Shown: positions 1-14,343, numbered from the stretch's first letter. The stretch is DNA of 64,000 nt from Drosophila miranda (GCF_003369915.1 NC_046675.1:23560001-23624000); one strand, 5' to 3'. Program-made: numbers and translations. Notes: generated by a model from the letters alone, not told the origin.

Positions 1-672
1 ACATTGCTAATTGTAGTGCTAGTTTAATATTTGGCTTATCCTTTTGCTACTCTGTTTCTCATTTAAAACTTACACCTAGGGGGTTACAATTCAGTTTGCA
101 TAGTCATAAGGTTAGGGTTTAAGGAGCTAAAGGGTTAAAGGGTTAAAGGTTATAGTGCATGCGATTGAGGATAGTAGTTAAGAGTCGTAATATATTTGCA
201 TTCGCTTTGGTTTTAGTCAGTAATCAGTCTAAACAAATGGATGCGAAGGCAAACGAAAACGAACACGAACACGAATACGTAATTTATCTAAATTGCTGGC
301 TATAATAAAGGTTATATTTGCATCTAAATATTTGTCGGCTATAATCAAGCTAGTCCTTAGGCTAGCGTGGGCTGTGTTTAGTCAAAGGTTATTGCCCTTC
401 AAAGCGTGTGCCTGGAATCTATGGAGCGGGACGAGCGAACGGGTGGGGAATTGGCTAAACCGGAATGCATTGCTATGGGCAGTCAAGAGTTGGATCAATA
501 TAGTTTATGTGTGCTTTGTACTTTCAAAAACTGCTGGAGAGAGAACTGCAGACGAGAACTAAATAAAGCTGAGAACTTTCGTCGTATTTTACGCTTAAAA
601 CTAGGTTTCAGGGCCACAACACAATACAATAGACTCAATAAATAAAATACACAATTAATAGATGCCACTGCT
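1..672. other. 3' flank of the mannosidase gene, no gene seen
   Basis: This AT-rich stretch lies beyond the stop codon of the minus-strand mannosidase gene and probably contains its 3'UTR. The open frames here are short, overlap each other and show no family motifs. I see no clear minus-strand AATAAA close to the stop, so the 3' end is not placed. Confidence 0.5.
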
Positions 673-3600
673 TCACGATCTATCGCTGAAGGTGAGGTTG
701 AAGGTGCGCAGCTCCATCGGCTGCAGGCTCACTTCCGCCAGAGAGCGGATGCGGAAGTTCTCCTTTGCCTTCTCCTTCGCCTGCTCCAGCCCCGTCAGGC
801 TGGTGGCCTCGATGGTGTGCAGACTCAGTTTGCCCAGCTGGACGGGACCGAGTCCTCCGTTCGAGAGCGGACAGACGGCGTCCAGGCCCAGCTCCCTGCC
901 ACCCACTGCACTCACGCTGCAGTCGAAGCCCTGCCGATGGAGGACCATCAGGGCGGAGGCGGACGGAAACAGCTGCAGCTCCGGGTCGGAGAGTGTGCGC
1001 AGGGTGGTCAGGTGCACGTCGCAGGGCAGTGCCCCCTTGGGCAGCAGCCGGACCTGGTCCTGCAGCCCCGCCAGCGGCTGCTCCACGCTGCTCAGGAAGT
1101 ACAGATTCGGCGGGTATCGCAGCGCATTGGCCAGCATCTGTCCCTGCACGCTGGGCACCTGGTAGCCGGGCGGCTTGGCCGCGTGCTGTCCCCGCGGCAT
1201 GTCCTCCACCAGCAGCCAGAACTTGTGGCGCGTCAGGTGGCTGTCGACCACGCCCTCGCCCATGCCCCTGTAGTCGTCGTAGAGGGTTCGCCTATCGAGC
1301 ATCACCTCCAGCTGCCCAGGCTCGTAGCTGGCCGCCCCCTGGGCGTGGGTGGTGAGCAGAGTGAGGCGCAGGCGCGTGTCCTGGATGAAGGCGCCCGAGG
1401 TGATGGGGAAGTAGTTGCCCTCGATGCCAATGGCCGGCACCTTAATGCGTCTAAAGGAGGAACAGAAAGTGCGGTTAGACATATTGAACAGAGGACTCTT
1501 TTTTATCCATTCTTTACTCACTCGTGGTACTGGAAACCGTTCTGATCGCTGTAGAAGACAGGCAGCTCTGGGATGGTGCCCGTGTCCGTGGGCTCCTTGA
1601 GGGGATCCTTCTGCAGCGGCGCCCCCGCAATGTTGTCTATGTTCGTGATCAGGCGCATGAAGAGCTCCGTTTCGCGGTTCTTGGGCGGCGGCTCGAAGTC
1701 GATGTCGTTCTCCACGTAGATGGCGGCATCCAGGTGCGTGCGCGTGTTGAAGATGCGCACGGTGTGGGCCAGGAAGGGGCCATATATCACAGTCACATCG
1801 CTGGCAATCGGTCCGGAGGTGATGATGATCCGCACATCGGTGTAGCCCTCCAGCACATCCTTCTCGGCCTCGCTCTGCTCGGGATCTGTCTTGAAGAGGT
1901 AAGCCCCCGAGTGGAACTGGGCGCTGCGGTAGGCGGCAAACTTGATGTTGCACTGCATCGGCTTCAGCAGCTCCTTCCGCTGGTTCTTCCGCGTAACGGT
2001 CTTCAGGAAGCCGCTCTTCTCGTCGAACAGCAGACGCATGTGGGTATTCTCCAGCTGGATGTCGCCTAATCACAGATATACATTGAATGTTGTTAAGTAA
2101 TTCTTCGTTGGTTAGGGATGTGGATCGATCTACTCACCCGCTGGCTTAGCCCGCACCTCAAAATCGTTCAATGTGGCGCCAGTGGTTCCTTCGGGCGTCG
2201 TGGCACTCGCCGAAGCAGACCCCTCGTGGCAGTCATCGCAGTAGATGGTGGCAATGTTCCGCCTGTAGCTGGCCTCATCCACCTGGACGCGGTACGTGCT
2301 GAGGGACAGGGCCTCCAGCTCGGCCACGAACATCACCTCGTACTGCCGCGTGCTCGTGCGAATGCGTCCGATGGTGCCCGTGGTGGTCGTCCCGAGCACC
2401 ATGTCGTAGGTGTCCGTGATGTTCCACACGGGATTGATCTGGATGTGCTTCAGTTCGACGCCCTCGTGGTTGAGGATCTTCACATTCGGATGCTGGACCC
2501 GCAGGGTGACGATCTCGACGCGCTTCTGGGCCAGGGAGTTGTACAAAACGAAGCTGCCAATGGAACCTCCGGCAGAAGGGGCTCCTGCCCCTGAGCTTCC
2601 GCCTCCGGTGCTCGTGGAGTCGTCCCCACTGACCATCTGGATGGGCATCTTGCGGGGCAGCTTGTTAAAGTTGTCCCGCTCGAATTCGCTGATGATGAAG
2701 CCGTGGTGGCGGGGCTGGCCCTTCTGCAGGAGCTGCTCAATGGACGACTCCTGCATCTTGACCATGTTCTGGATGCTCTCGAACAGCCGCATGGCGTAGT
2801 CCCGCATCACCGCCGCCTTGGAGGTGCCCGTGATGGCGTCGTGGTGCTGGAACAGACCCAGATTGCGTCGCGCGTGGATTATCTTCTCGTAGTTCTTCTC
2901 GTCGATCTTGATGGCGTTCTCCCGCCGCGCCTGGCGGGCTGTGTTGTACGCCAGCGTGAAGAGGATCTCGGCGGCGCGCAGGTTGTGCTCCAGCTCGGAG
3001 CTGAGCAGCTTGTAGAAGGGCCGCGTGGTAAAGTAGCCCGACCAGTAGGCGGGCCTTCCCTCCGAGAAGATGTCCGAGTACACGAAGAAGTCCCCCTTGA
3101 AGCTGGGAAAGCCGGGGCTCTTGCCATTCATCCGCTCCCTGATGGCCGCAAAGTAATCGCTGGGCGTCCCGAACCTGATGTCCGTGTTGTAGAGCCGCCT
3201 GTTGGCCATGATGTGGTCGATGAGCTTCTTGTAGTTCTGGTACTGCTGGTCCACCTCGCGCTCCTTGTTGTAGCGGAAGTCGTCGCCCACGGGGATGAGG
3301 GCCACGTTGTGCGGGAAGAGCGAGGCGGTGCGGGCGTACTGCTCCAGCAGCAGCTGGGCCTTCTCCTCCACGTTGTCGTCGGTGATGAACTGCGCCTTCA
3401 CCGAGTACTCGGTGTACTCGCCGGGGATCTTGCGGAAGTCAAAGTTCAGGCAGATGAACGGATGTGGCCCGCAGGAGCCCTTGATCGAGTAGATGTCAAA
3501 AGGCATGTTGTGTGTGAGCAGGCTGCCTGCCGCTCCATCTGTTCCGACAGCTCCCAATGCCCCCTTTGTCCGCCAGTAGGGCGTCCACACGAAGTCGCCC

Positions 3601-4862
3601 ATCTGCTGGCGGGCGAACCACTGCTTCCACGCGTAGTGGATCCTCTGGATGATGGCCCCCTCGAAGTTCGCCCCGGACAGCAGGTAGGGGACGGTGCTGC
3701 CGTGGCCAAAGGGATCGATGGACCAGCCCACCTTGGGGGTCACGTTCAGGTTGTTCTTCAGCCACTGGTGACCCTCGATCAGCTGGTCGAGCATCGGATA
3801 GATGTGGACATTCGCCTCGTCGGTCATCACCCAGCCGCCGGTCGTGATCTCGATGCGGCCGGAGTCGACGAGGCGCCGCAGGGCCCGCTGCTTGGTGGGA
3901 TGCGCCTGGTCCCACCACAGCTGCAGGAATGAGATCTCGGACCAGATGAACGTCATGTCCTTGTACTCCTGCATCTTGGTCACCAGCAGATTGAGGATCT
4001 GGCGCGAGTCCGACTGGAAGTAGTTGGTGAAGGTCTTCAGCCAGCCGGGATCGTTGTGCGAGTGCGGCACCACGATGATCTTCAGCGGGGGACGCTGCTT
4101 CTCCTTCTTCTGGGCGTCGAAGCGCTCCTCGAAGCCCCGGTCCCAGTACTCCTTCGATCGCATCCACTCAGGCTGCAAGACAGACGGCATTACTTTGGAA
4201 TTCCTTTGATTGGTCTTGGTCTAGGCCCTCCACCCCCCGCCCCTTACCTGAAAGTCGAATCTGCTGTGCTCCTCGTTGGCCGTTATGTTCGTGTCGCTCT
4301 GGAGCAGGACGTAGCACTTGTCGCCCCAGTTGGCCCTGGCGTACTCCACGTGCGAGTCGGCCCCCACAGGCTCCTGCTCTACTGGCACCTCCTCCGCCTT
4401 CTGCTCGGAGGATCTCTTCTGGTTCGACACGATGCCCGCTGCATGAATTTTCTTCTGCTGCTGCTGGTGCTGCTGCTGCACACTGAATCCAGTGATGCCT
4501 CCTCCTCCAAATGGTCCTACTCCGCGCTGCAGCCCCGCCGCCGTGGGGGACCCACTATCGGAGAGGGGCGTCGGATTGGGCTGGCCAATGGAGATGTAGT
4601 AGAGGCAGAGCAGGATCGTCACGAAGGCCGACAGCAGGCCAATGCATCGCGCAGATCCGCGTCGAAACAGCTTGAACGACATCCTGGCCAGGAGACTGTA
4701 GCGTCCAGATCCCCGCGGCCGCTGCTGCTGCTGCTGCGCGTCTTCCTCGGACAGGCGCTGCTCTACATCTGAAAGATTTTGAAGGGGATAGGTCTTGAGA
4801 TCCAACGACAGTCTCGTGTAATTCTTGTGCTTCCCAGAGAAATCAACTTTAAATTTCGTCAT
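673..4862 (-). CDS. alpha-Man-IIb: Golgi class II alpha-mannosidase (GH38), four coding exons
   Basis: Glycoside hydrolase family 38 enzyme that trims mannose from N-glycans in the Golgi lumen. Coding exons on the minus strand are 4862-4248, 4172-2138, 2065-1522 and 1450-673; they join in frame to about 1323 residues. A cytoplasmic tail with a short poly-Q run precedes one hydrophobic span (about residues 73-93), then a Gln/His-rich stem, so it is a type II membrane protein. The catalytic core shows PHSHNDPGW (zinc ligands near H244 and D246), WSIDPFGHG with nucleophile D358, and HHDAITGT with the last zinc ligand near H649. All key residues are intact. The start is the ATG before MTKFKVDF. 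The N-terminus does not resemble the well-studied fly GMII (alpha-Man-IIa), so I prefer the IIb paralogue. The family assignment is very firm; the paralogue name is less so. An upstream non-coding exon is possible, with a weak acceptor near 4909. Confidence 0.9.
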
Positions 4863-7800
4863 GTGTGGAGTATTATTTAATTATTATATGACAAACATTT
4901 AAAATTGTCTGATTAATATACAAAGTGTACGCACAAATTCCAACGCGAGTTTTAGGGATTAAGGGATGGTTGAATCCTTAGACAGTACTGCTCCGAAGGC
5001 CCCGAAGGGTACCAGCGACTTTTCTCTATAATTTCAACAGTCTTAGCTTGGTAAGCTTGAATGATTTCTGTGGGTTCTTTTGCGACCATTGACGGCACTT
5101 TGGGATTAAGTGGAATGGCTGCAAATGTTAATGGGAGCCCGATCCCTGCAATACGAGTAGATTAAAGATAATCTCCACTTCCAATTGGGTTATAAAATAC
5201 ATCTATCTATCTCCTCCACTTCCACCTCCACCTTCTACTTCTAGTGCCAGTTATTTTTGCTGCCTGTCCCCGTAACACACATCCCTCGAGTGTTTTGCAT
5301 TTTTCATGCGGACGAGAAGGGGAATGTGTTTTGTGGGGAATTTAATTAAGGCCCCAGGATGCTGGCATGCCCTGGCTTGGGGCACGTGTAAAATGCTTGT
5401 GGCACATTCGTGCTGGCTGCAGGATAAGCCAAAGTCTGCGGGCGAGCCGAGGTGTAAGGATGCTTTTCGAAATTCTATTTGCACATCGACATGGAAAATG
5501 GAAAATGCTAAATTTTACAACTATATATTTAACAGAGAATTCCAGAGTTTAAGCGAAGAGGAAGCTTTTCATATGGGGCATCTCTTATGCATATCTTTCC
5601 CTATCTAAGTGCAAGTACTTCAAGCCCTAAAAAACGCCTAGAGGCATAGAGGGATCCCAAGGGCTGTTATAGGTAGGTGTTCCCTATTGTTTCGGTTAAG
5701 TTGAGGGTCCTTCAGAGGCTTCAGAGGTACTGAGAAGCACCTCTCTTAAGCAAATCGAATCTCGATTCGGTGCAGACCCTTCCGATTTGCATAATTAATG
5801 TGTGTGCGTTCCCTTGAGATCACATTTCAAACAACAATTAACGATTATGTTCTACAAATGTTCGTGTCGCTAAAGTCAAAGGTTGAACGTCCTTCCCTCT
5901 CTGGCGTCGTCCCACATACGGTTGTACATGGGACGGGGGGCTGGTTCCGGATTCGCAAACAGAAAGAGCAAGCAGCTAACGAACACACAACCCCCCACCC
6001 CCACACACACACACCTCCCCCACACACAGAGAGTTTGTGCAAACCGAAAACTCAATCAAAAACTCTTCACATGTTGGCAGAGCAGAAGAACTTTTTGCAA
6101 TGATGAAATTAATTCATAGTTTTCCCCCACAAACTTTTGCCCTGAAGTTGCGAAGCCCCAGCCCCAGGCCCAGCCCCGGCCCCAGGCCCGTGCTCCTCCA
6201 TCCACGGTTTTGCCTGCTTGTGTGTGTGTGTCAGGCAAATAAATTAATAGCCAACAAACCAAACACAAAAATTTGTTTAAGTAGTTCCGCAAAAAAGGAG
6301 CGAAAGAAACGATGGAATCGGCACAACGAAGCTGGGGATACCCTGCCTCGAACGTCTGTAACTAGAATTGTCTATATTTCGAACTAAAACGGGGGCTTAG
6401 GGACATTACATATACCTCTGAGAGTCGAAAACGTTCGTTTTCTTTGGATAATTGTGGTTCGACTTCTGGAAGTACTTATTATTTAGGTTTAAGATGGTTT
6501 TTCCTTTATAAAATTCCTCTAAATAACCCATTTCAGTTTATTATTCGAATCTGATCTTGATATTATAGCAAGTCTAAAGGGTTTTGACCTTATTCATGCC
6601 AGATATCTGTATCTTCACTCAAGACAGGTTTGCTAGGGACCTCCTCGAAGAAGACAGACATGGGTATATCCTCCAGGCTGTCACTCCCGCTCAAGGCCGT
6701 ATTCCATGCTTCACAAACTCTTCTCAAAAACGTACAATCTGCCCAAAGCTGTCAGGGTATATCCCAAACAAAGTTGAAAGCCCTGTGCTAAAAACAACAA
6801 AAACAATTGAACAATCCCCCCCCCCACCAACCCCTTTTGATGATTTATTTACTTTAGTTTTTGTGTTTGGCATAATTTATCTTTTTATTTCGGTTTAACA
6901 CGCAGAAAAAGCATTATCTTCCATCTGTTTTAGCGCTTGAGAGCCACTCTGCCCCTGCACCGCATCGTTTATCCCCCTCCCGAACGCCCCCTTCTCGTGT
7001 GCCCCTGCCAAAATATTAAATTAAATTTTATAATAAATTTAAAGCGCATTTGAGCGCTGAATGTGGATCGCTTTGTGCTAGTGTCGCTCCTGTGCGATCC
7101 ACACTCAATTTGCCGAAGGCGAGGGGGAAGAAGGTGGGTAAACGGAGGAGTCCCCAACGATGTCCCACCACCTGGCACTTTCCAATGGAACCACGATACA
7201 AATGAAAAGCATTGTCCCAGACTCCAAGCCACTCCTCTGGCGGTTCCTTTTCATTAGCAGCTCTCTGACGCCCTCTTTGAGACCCCCTCATATGTTAATT
7301 TTCACACAGGAGTCCCATTAATCCCTCTTTGAGGCGCATTAGAGAAACCAAAGAGTGAGAAACTACAGCTCAAGAGAGAGTGCGACAGAGAGAGGGCGTT
7401 TAAATAGTGGGGGGGAAAATGGCAGAAGAGAAACCACTGAAAGGAGAGCAGATCTAGGGGCAAGAGAAAGCCACTCAAAGGAAAGAAAATGGTGGAAAAT
7501 GAGAGGAAATGGTAAGGAAAAAACCACACAATGAAACCACTGAAAACGTTGGAACATTTAGAGGAGATAAACCTCTTGAGGTGAGGGGGGTGAGGGGTCC
7601 CACCATTTAGAGGTCTTTGATACTGCTCTGAAGTAGAAATCCCATTCCCTTCAATTATTTCAATTAGTCCAACATTTGCACATCCTTCCTTCGCTTCCAT
7701 AACAACTTCCTGGAGAAGGAAGCAGGAAACCAGCCATCGTCCTTGACCCCTATCATAGCCCCTTGAATCCTTGCCATAAAGATTGCTTTCGGCCCTGTCA

Positions 7801-8452
7801 ACGGCTGCTGGGAGTTGGGCGATTGTTTGGAAAAGTTTTCTGTTTTCTGTTCTGTTCAGTTCTGGCATATTTGATTCCATAGCAAATTGCACTCTGTCAA
7901 CCGTCCTGTCCTGTTTTTTTTCCTCTCTCTTTGGATGACAACCTTCTTCGTCTGGAAGTCAACACGTCGTCGTCGTCGTAGAATAGCCCATTTTTGGTTT
8001 TTGGTGTTTTCTTTTGACAGGTTCTCCCCCCCCCCCCCACGTCTGGTGCAATATAATTTCCACTTTGCAAATGATTTTTTGGCCTTTTTCCTCCCGTTTT
8101 CGGGACGTGTGCGTGCTCTGCTCTTTCATTCCATCAGTAAAACCCAACTCAAAAAGTTAGTTCACCGCCACCGCCACCCACACCCATCACGACAGGCCCC
8201 CTCCTTCAGCCGTCATGTCCTGTCCTGGCTTTGAACCACGTTTACCCTCCCATCGGCTCCTTTGGCCTCTCGTTTGGAAGTTGCAACTTGAAGCGCTCAT
8301 GTGAGTGTTCTCAATGCAAATGGATCATTTTGCTACCCAGCAGCAGGCGTACAGCCCTGCCCCAGGGGAATACTCGCATCGGGAAAAATAAACATCAAAT
8401 CGAGTTGATTTATTCATTCTTCCGTGGGGGATAGGCTGACTTCCCAGCCACG

Positions 8453-8511
8453 CGCACACTCTCTCTCTCTCTCTCTATCTCTCTTCCTTTTTCACAGAGT
8501 GGCTTAGCAAT
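8453..8511. repeat. CT-rich tract followed by a conserved 19-mer
   Basis: A run of CT repeats (GAGA-factor-type sequence) is followed by CACAGAGTGGCTTAGCAAT at 8493-8511. The same 19-mer with one change recurs at 11899-11917, again within CT-rich sequence. Confidence 0.6.
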
Positions 8512-11500
8512 TCATTTTATTGCCTTGGAATAAAAATAAAGCCTTATTTTACGGGGTTTTAGGATGTATTTAATATCTTAGCACAATACAATATTTGATG
8601 TCCGATCATTTGGAACCCAAATCAAAATATAGTCGTTAAACATTCCGAAATTGGATCAGGGATGTAATACATGTTACATTGGGTGCCCCAATACCCAGAA
8701 ATATCCACTGGCAACTACTTAATGTTAAACTTCTTCCTTTGATGGTCATCGGATGGGATCATTCCGCCCTCTTTCCATTTCATTAGAGGGTACTTCGTAG
8801 TTGCTAGCCCTAGGACAATCAATTTCCCTACACTTTTTGCTGGTGTTATTGGTATTCCTGTTTCCTGCATTGATTGGAATTGTTGTTTTTACTTTGAGCC
8901 AAGCAAAACCCAACCAAAAATTGTAGTTTTGTGTATGGAAAAGTTTTCGGATCGGAAAGCACTCCCCGAATCAATTGTAAACTTTTTCTGTTTGATTTTT
9001 GTTGCCGGTTTTCTGTGAATGGAAGATATGAACTTTGGTATCCCAAAATTTGATATAATTCCATTTTATAATACTTTTTCAATTGGATTTCAACTTTTGT
9101 TCATCCGAAATGGGGAATGTGCCTTTAATCTAGAGTTTCCTCATAATGAAAACTTTCCCATTAAAAAGTTAATTGAAAGTCATTCGGGAAACTAGGAAAA
9201 CGGCTGAAATGAAAAGCCAACACAAAAAGCAGGCCGAAGGCAAAAGTGTGAACATAATTTCAGTCCTAGGACAATACTCGGGAGTTTGTATAAACGGCAC
9301 GGAAATTGCAGCTCCAGCTCCAGCCCCACCAGAAGGAAACGAGACGAAAGGAAAGGACAGAAAAGAAAAGGAATATCCTGCCTTTTTTCGTTTTTCCGTT
9401 TCCCCGAAACTCAAACTTAAAACGGTTAAAAAACTGTTTTTCTTGGCGGAAAAAGAGTTGCAAAAAATAAGAGTTTTTGGCCGTGGAAGCTCCTCCTTAC
9501 ACGATACGTTTTCTGCCGACGCTTTTCGTAGGGAACACCGATGGAATTACACTATATTTATTCCATACATCGGTGAAAGAGCACTCGTGTATCCAAAGAT
9601 TTGGCGTTAAACGCAAAATGTGCCCCTGGAAAAAGAGCCAAAAAAAGATGCAGAACTTTCAACTGTGACTTTGGGGGGTTGGAGGCTTAAGGAGTGCCAG
9701 TGTCAGTGGCAGTGGGAGTGTCAGGAGTGCCACTGAGGTTCAATGTGCCTGCCTCCTTTGCTGGTGTTAGAGCAAAGGAGAAAAGGTTCCGGAACTTCAG
9801 GGAGTTTTGGGTTTTTTTAATTAAAGAAACTAGGGGCAGCAGGGGCAGTGGGGACCAGGGGGGGGCACTCAACTAGTTATGGCAATTTTCCGGAGCAGAT
9901 GAGCATGAGTAATGCGGCGGTTAAGCTGCTGTCAGTGGAGCGTGTGGGTTTGGCATGTGCCCATCGGCCATAGCCCATAGCCCACAGTCCAAACTCGTAG
10001 TATAATCGCATGAGACACACAAAAAAGAGAATTGAAATCGTTGTCGGGCCAAAGAGGGGGCCCCGTCTATAGGTCTATAGGCCATTAGCATAGCCAGCGA
10101 AGCAACAACAATAATAATAGACAGGCAGACAACAAGCCCAAGAATTATGGCCATGGAAGAGCGGGGGAGAACGGCTACCAAAGGCATACATAGTCGTATA
10201 TACTCTACCTATTCTCTGTACGGCATTTGCCAGAGGAAGTTGTCAAGATCTGTGCGAGGAGATATGGGAAATATGATTATCATGGCACTCATTAAAATAG
10301 ACCTGGTTTACATCAAACGTAATTACGCTTCAATCGGTGATGGATTTTACTCGCTTTTCCTCACAAATTCCTTAAGGAAACTGCCTCATTATAAACAAGG
10401 ACTTTATCTACTACACCATCAATAGTCGGGGCGATCGGAGCCAAAACAGGGTTCGTTTTCCCAGTTTCTAATCTACTTTTAACAGCCACAAATCTCACTT
10501 TTTTTTATACAATTTAAATCGTTTCCAGAGAAAAGACAGGCAATTATTCCGGGAATGTTGTGGGGGAAAATCACGGAATAATTGTTGGGCTAACAAACCA
10601 ATTTATTGCACGACGAGTATATGCACATTGATTTAATAATAGCAAATAAACAAAGCGTTTAAAGTTTAAACTAACTTTTCTTTGGTCTACTATGCTGACC
10701 AGGCCCCCCTCCCCTGTTGACCCCCAACTGTTACCAAATCCAATGGAGTTTACAGCAATTTTTTTCTGTTTACAGGCCATAAAAACAAAGTTCTTCCACT
10801 TCCCTTCACCCACTTGATAGCCGCAATTGAGTAAAACAAAACCAAAGAAAGAGAGTCTCTCGGCGGGGGTCGACTATTTGATACCCTCGAGGATGTATCT
10901 ACAGTCTTCGGATTTACCTAAAATTTGGTTGCACTCTGGAGGGTATTTGTCACAAAAATTAATGGTCCTATCCATTCTGGTGGTTCCGATTGATGTAAAA
11001 GAAATAGGATCTACTTAAAACCGTAATACCTTCAAAAAATAGCGTATAAAATAGTAGAAAAAAATAGAATAAAGTGATGGAAAAAAATACTCTAACTGCA
11101 TTACGCCTCCGCTTCTGCCTCGTGCTTCGGTTTCTCCTCCTACGCCTCCCATGTGTCAATGGCAGAGCAACGAAGCGAGCGACAAGGAGGAGTAGGATAG
11201 CCAGAGAGAGGGGGACCACCACAGTGTGGGTGTAACAGAGATAGGGAGAGGGAGAGAAAAGAACCGAAAGCCGTTAGACAAGTAGAACGTTCGAGCAGCG
11301 GCCGGCTCCGAGTCGCGTTCACAGTTACTCACTTATGCAGCGGGGTTCGCCAGTCGCCAGTCGCCATTCGACGACCGACGCCAAGCCACAACAAAAAAAA
11401 AAAACAAAACATTAAAGCCAGCTTATGTATGGCCATAAACTTGGCCAAAAGCACAAGCAGACAGTCCATAAAGGGACGAACGGACGGACGGAGAGCGCTT

Positions 11501-11882
11501 GGAGTTTGGCCGCACAAACCGTTGATTAAATGTCAGCAGGAAAAAACCAATAAGATACTCAAGCATACGGTAGACGACAATTATATAGATACAATATCTG
11601 GAGGTAATAATTCTCGGGGGAAATTCAAAGGAGAGAGAAAGTTGCAGCCGACGCGTCGGCAGCTATCATTATCGAACACTTCTTTTTGTTCTGTTATACT
11701 ACCGTGTAATAGATCGCAATGGATTGTTCGGATATGTTGGAATTTCTGGATAGAAGAGTTTTCCTTAAACCTACATCTATAGCCATAGGTTCTTACGGAT
11801 CTATAACATTGGAAGGACTGGAGGGATTCAGGGATTTCAGATACATATTTCACTTGTACAGGGATTCAGTTTCCAAGCCAAG

Positions 11883-11930
11883 GCTAAGCGCACTCTCTCA
11901 CAGTGTGGCTTAGCAATAAGAGAGCGCACC
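11883..11930. repeat. Short inverted repeat with CT tracts
   Basis: GCTAAGC at 11883-11889 can pair with GCTTAGC at 11909-11915. A second, wider pairing is possible between the GCGC-and-CTCT arm and the GAGAGCGC arm downstream. The segment contains the 19-mer shared with 8493-8511. There is no evidence that it is transcribed. Confidence 0.4.
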
Positions 11931-12118
11931 ACCTCTCTCTCACACATTTTACTTAAGCAAACCTCTTTCTCTTTATTTTTTTTGCTTTCTAGCGGTCTCA
12001 GCGTTTATTAAGCAATCGAATGGCTCGAGCAATCAAAGCTCATTTGCTAATAAATATCTGCAATCGATTGCGGAAAAGTGACCCATAAAAAAAGAACAGA
12101 CCCAAAGAATCACCATAG

Positions 12119-12141
12119 TGAGAGAGAGAGAGAGAGATAAA
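12119..12141. repeat. GA dinucleotide tract
   Basis: A run of GA dinucleotides. Such tracts bind GAGA factor in Drosophila. It is one of several in the 8-18 kb interval, with others near 8460, 14345 and 17065. Confidence 0.7.
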
Positions 12142-13883
12142 GATACGAGTGGCTCTCAAAAAGCACTTCCGCTCCGTTCATTCAAACGTTAATCAATTTA
12201 TCCACGGCATATGGTCGGTTCGTCTATATATTTCTCTAATTAGGTGAGTCAAATCGATTGCCGCTCATTAAACGGCATTTCCATGGCCCCCACCAGTCGA
12301 TTGGCATTCAAAGTGTGGGGTTTATCCCACCTGCTGCAATAAGGGGACTTGGGGTGGTCATTGTATATCGTATTGATTTTGATGAGGAGACACATTCACC
12401 TTCTGAATTCTTCCTTTAAATGTATGAATTTTCTAGTCGAATTTCCAGTGGTCTACCTTTCTTTATAAAACAAATTCCCTTCATATTTCCATACATTTGA
12501 TCTATGAGAAAAGGTCTAAGAAATGAACAAGGAATAAGGCACAGAAGACGAAAGTTATGGTTGAAATGGATGTTCCCATCTCGTGGTATTATATTACAGA
12601 ACTTTGTTAGTGTCTAGTGGTAAAAATCTCGTTTCAACAGCAATTACTTTCCCATTCAAACAAAGGGCCATTTCGAATAGTTCATTGAATATAATCCCCC
12701 ATTCGGTATTGCAGAAAGAGCCCTTCATTCGTGCACTCTAACCTTTTACTTGGGCATTTAAATCATATTAGTTTATTGATATGGCTTTCGACTAAGACCC
12801 CAACGCCGAAAGCTATAAAAACGCTGGATAATGCTGATAAAGCACAAAGCCACAAGAAGAAGGTTTTCTTGGTTTCTTTTTCCTGCTGCGGCTGGGGGCG
12901 GGGGTGGGGGTTGGGGCTGGGGGCAACGTGAGACTTTTTACATTCAGATCATCACGGGAGGGAGGGGGATAGGGGAGGGGAGGTAGGTGGGGAAGGTCTT
13001 TCCGGAGAGTTTTCTTTTGGTTGTTGGTTTTGCTTTTGTACGCAGAGAGGAAAATGAAATGAATATTAATTCTGGTTTTTGGTTTTTTGTTTTTTTGCCT
13101 TCAAGACAAAAGAATTACTCGTACCGCAGAGGAGGCAGAGGGACGTAGGGGCGGAGGGACGGAACAGTGCAAACAATAGCCACGTTTATTGCTTTGATTA
13201 TGAAATTTTCTGTTCCGTTTCAATTTCATGCTGTTAAATGGTGGGAAAGCCTCACACAGATACTGCACGCATACGCATACCACCGCACTTGCATAAGCAC
13301 TGTATCGTACTATATGTAACAGGTTTACAGTTACGAATCGCACTTCCATATATGGCTTATGCCACACAATACACAATCCAAAACACGCGTGTGGCTCGGC
13401 ATTGTGGGAAAAAGACTCCAACTGCGACTCCTCCTCCGATGGAGGTGCTGACACCGCTTTTCCCTCCCTCCCTCCCCGAAAACGGCCAGGAGGAAATGTG
13501 TGGTGTAAAGTAGGTCTCAACCACTTGAAAGTCTCCAAAAGAGCTCGAGAAATATCATCAGAGATCTATTTTTAGGGGCTTGTGGTCAAGAAAACAGATT
13601 TCCCCATGTCTCCCTTTGCCCTTTGCAGACCGGAATCAAGTGGGATCTTTCTTGGGCTTCAACTACATTGTGTTCCCTCACTTCTGATGATCCCAGATAT
13701 CAATATCATTCTCACTTACAGGGCAATTTTTGTTCCATTGAAATGGGTCAGACCACACACCAAACGATCAACCTCAGAGCGGGTTCTGCACTATTTATCA
13801 AGGCAAAAACTCGGTTCGGGCCACCAACCCAACTGTAACTAACTGGGCTTCACTAAATTCAATAACGCGCTGGAGCCGGAACA

Positions 13884-13912
13884 TCCATCCATCCATCCAT
13901 CCATCCATCCAT
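13884..13912. repeat. CATC tetranucleotide microsatellite
   Basis: About seven perfect CATC units. The complementary GGAT motif forms another microsatellite near 16601-16622. Confidence 0.9.
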
Positions 13913-14343
13913 TGGTAACAATCGCAATTCGTACGTACGTGGCGCACCAGTACCGTACATACGTTTTGGTCAAGTCATGCCACTTGGTGCCGCATTGTCA
14001 CGCATCATTAGTGGCAGACAATGGGACAGAGACGGGCGAAGCGCTTATTCTGGAGGGATCTCTTCAGGGGAGGGGAGGGAGAGGGGAGTGATCGGATGAT
14101 TATTTGTGGTAAAGCGATATGATTGCATGATGACATGACATGGCCGTAAAGTGTGCGACACAATAACCAAAAAAACAACACAAAAAAATACCTGCCACCG
14201 GAAAAATTGACAGCACGCCATCTGAAAAGTGGACGGAGTGGAGGAGCAGAGCGGAGAACGGACTGAAATTTGAGTACAAACTAATGAAAATAAATAATAT
14301 CCACATGGAACAACTTCATGGAGTCCTCGATTCGATTGTTGTC

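Noticed and set aside
673-4190. Plus-strand open frames opposite the mannosidase gene
   Set aside because: These are antisense shadows of GC-rich codons. The minus-strand frames carry the full GH38 motifs.
5983-6034. Possible CRISPR-like or satellite array in the CA-rich stretch
   Set aside because: It is only an imperfect CA/CCCACA microsatellite. No regular spacer pattern is present, and CRISPR is not expected in an animal genome.
9173-9610. 145-codon open frame on the plus strand
   Set aside because: Lys/Glu/Phe-rich composition from A/T-rich tracts, no motif, no promoter and no splice context. Overlapping frames on the other strand are equally open.
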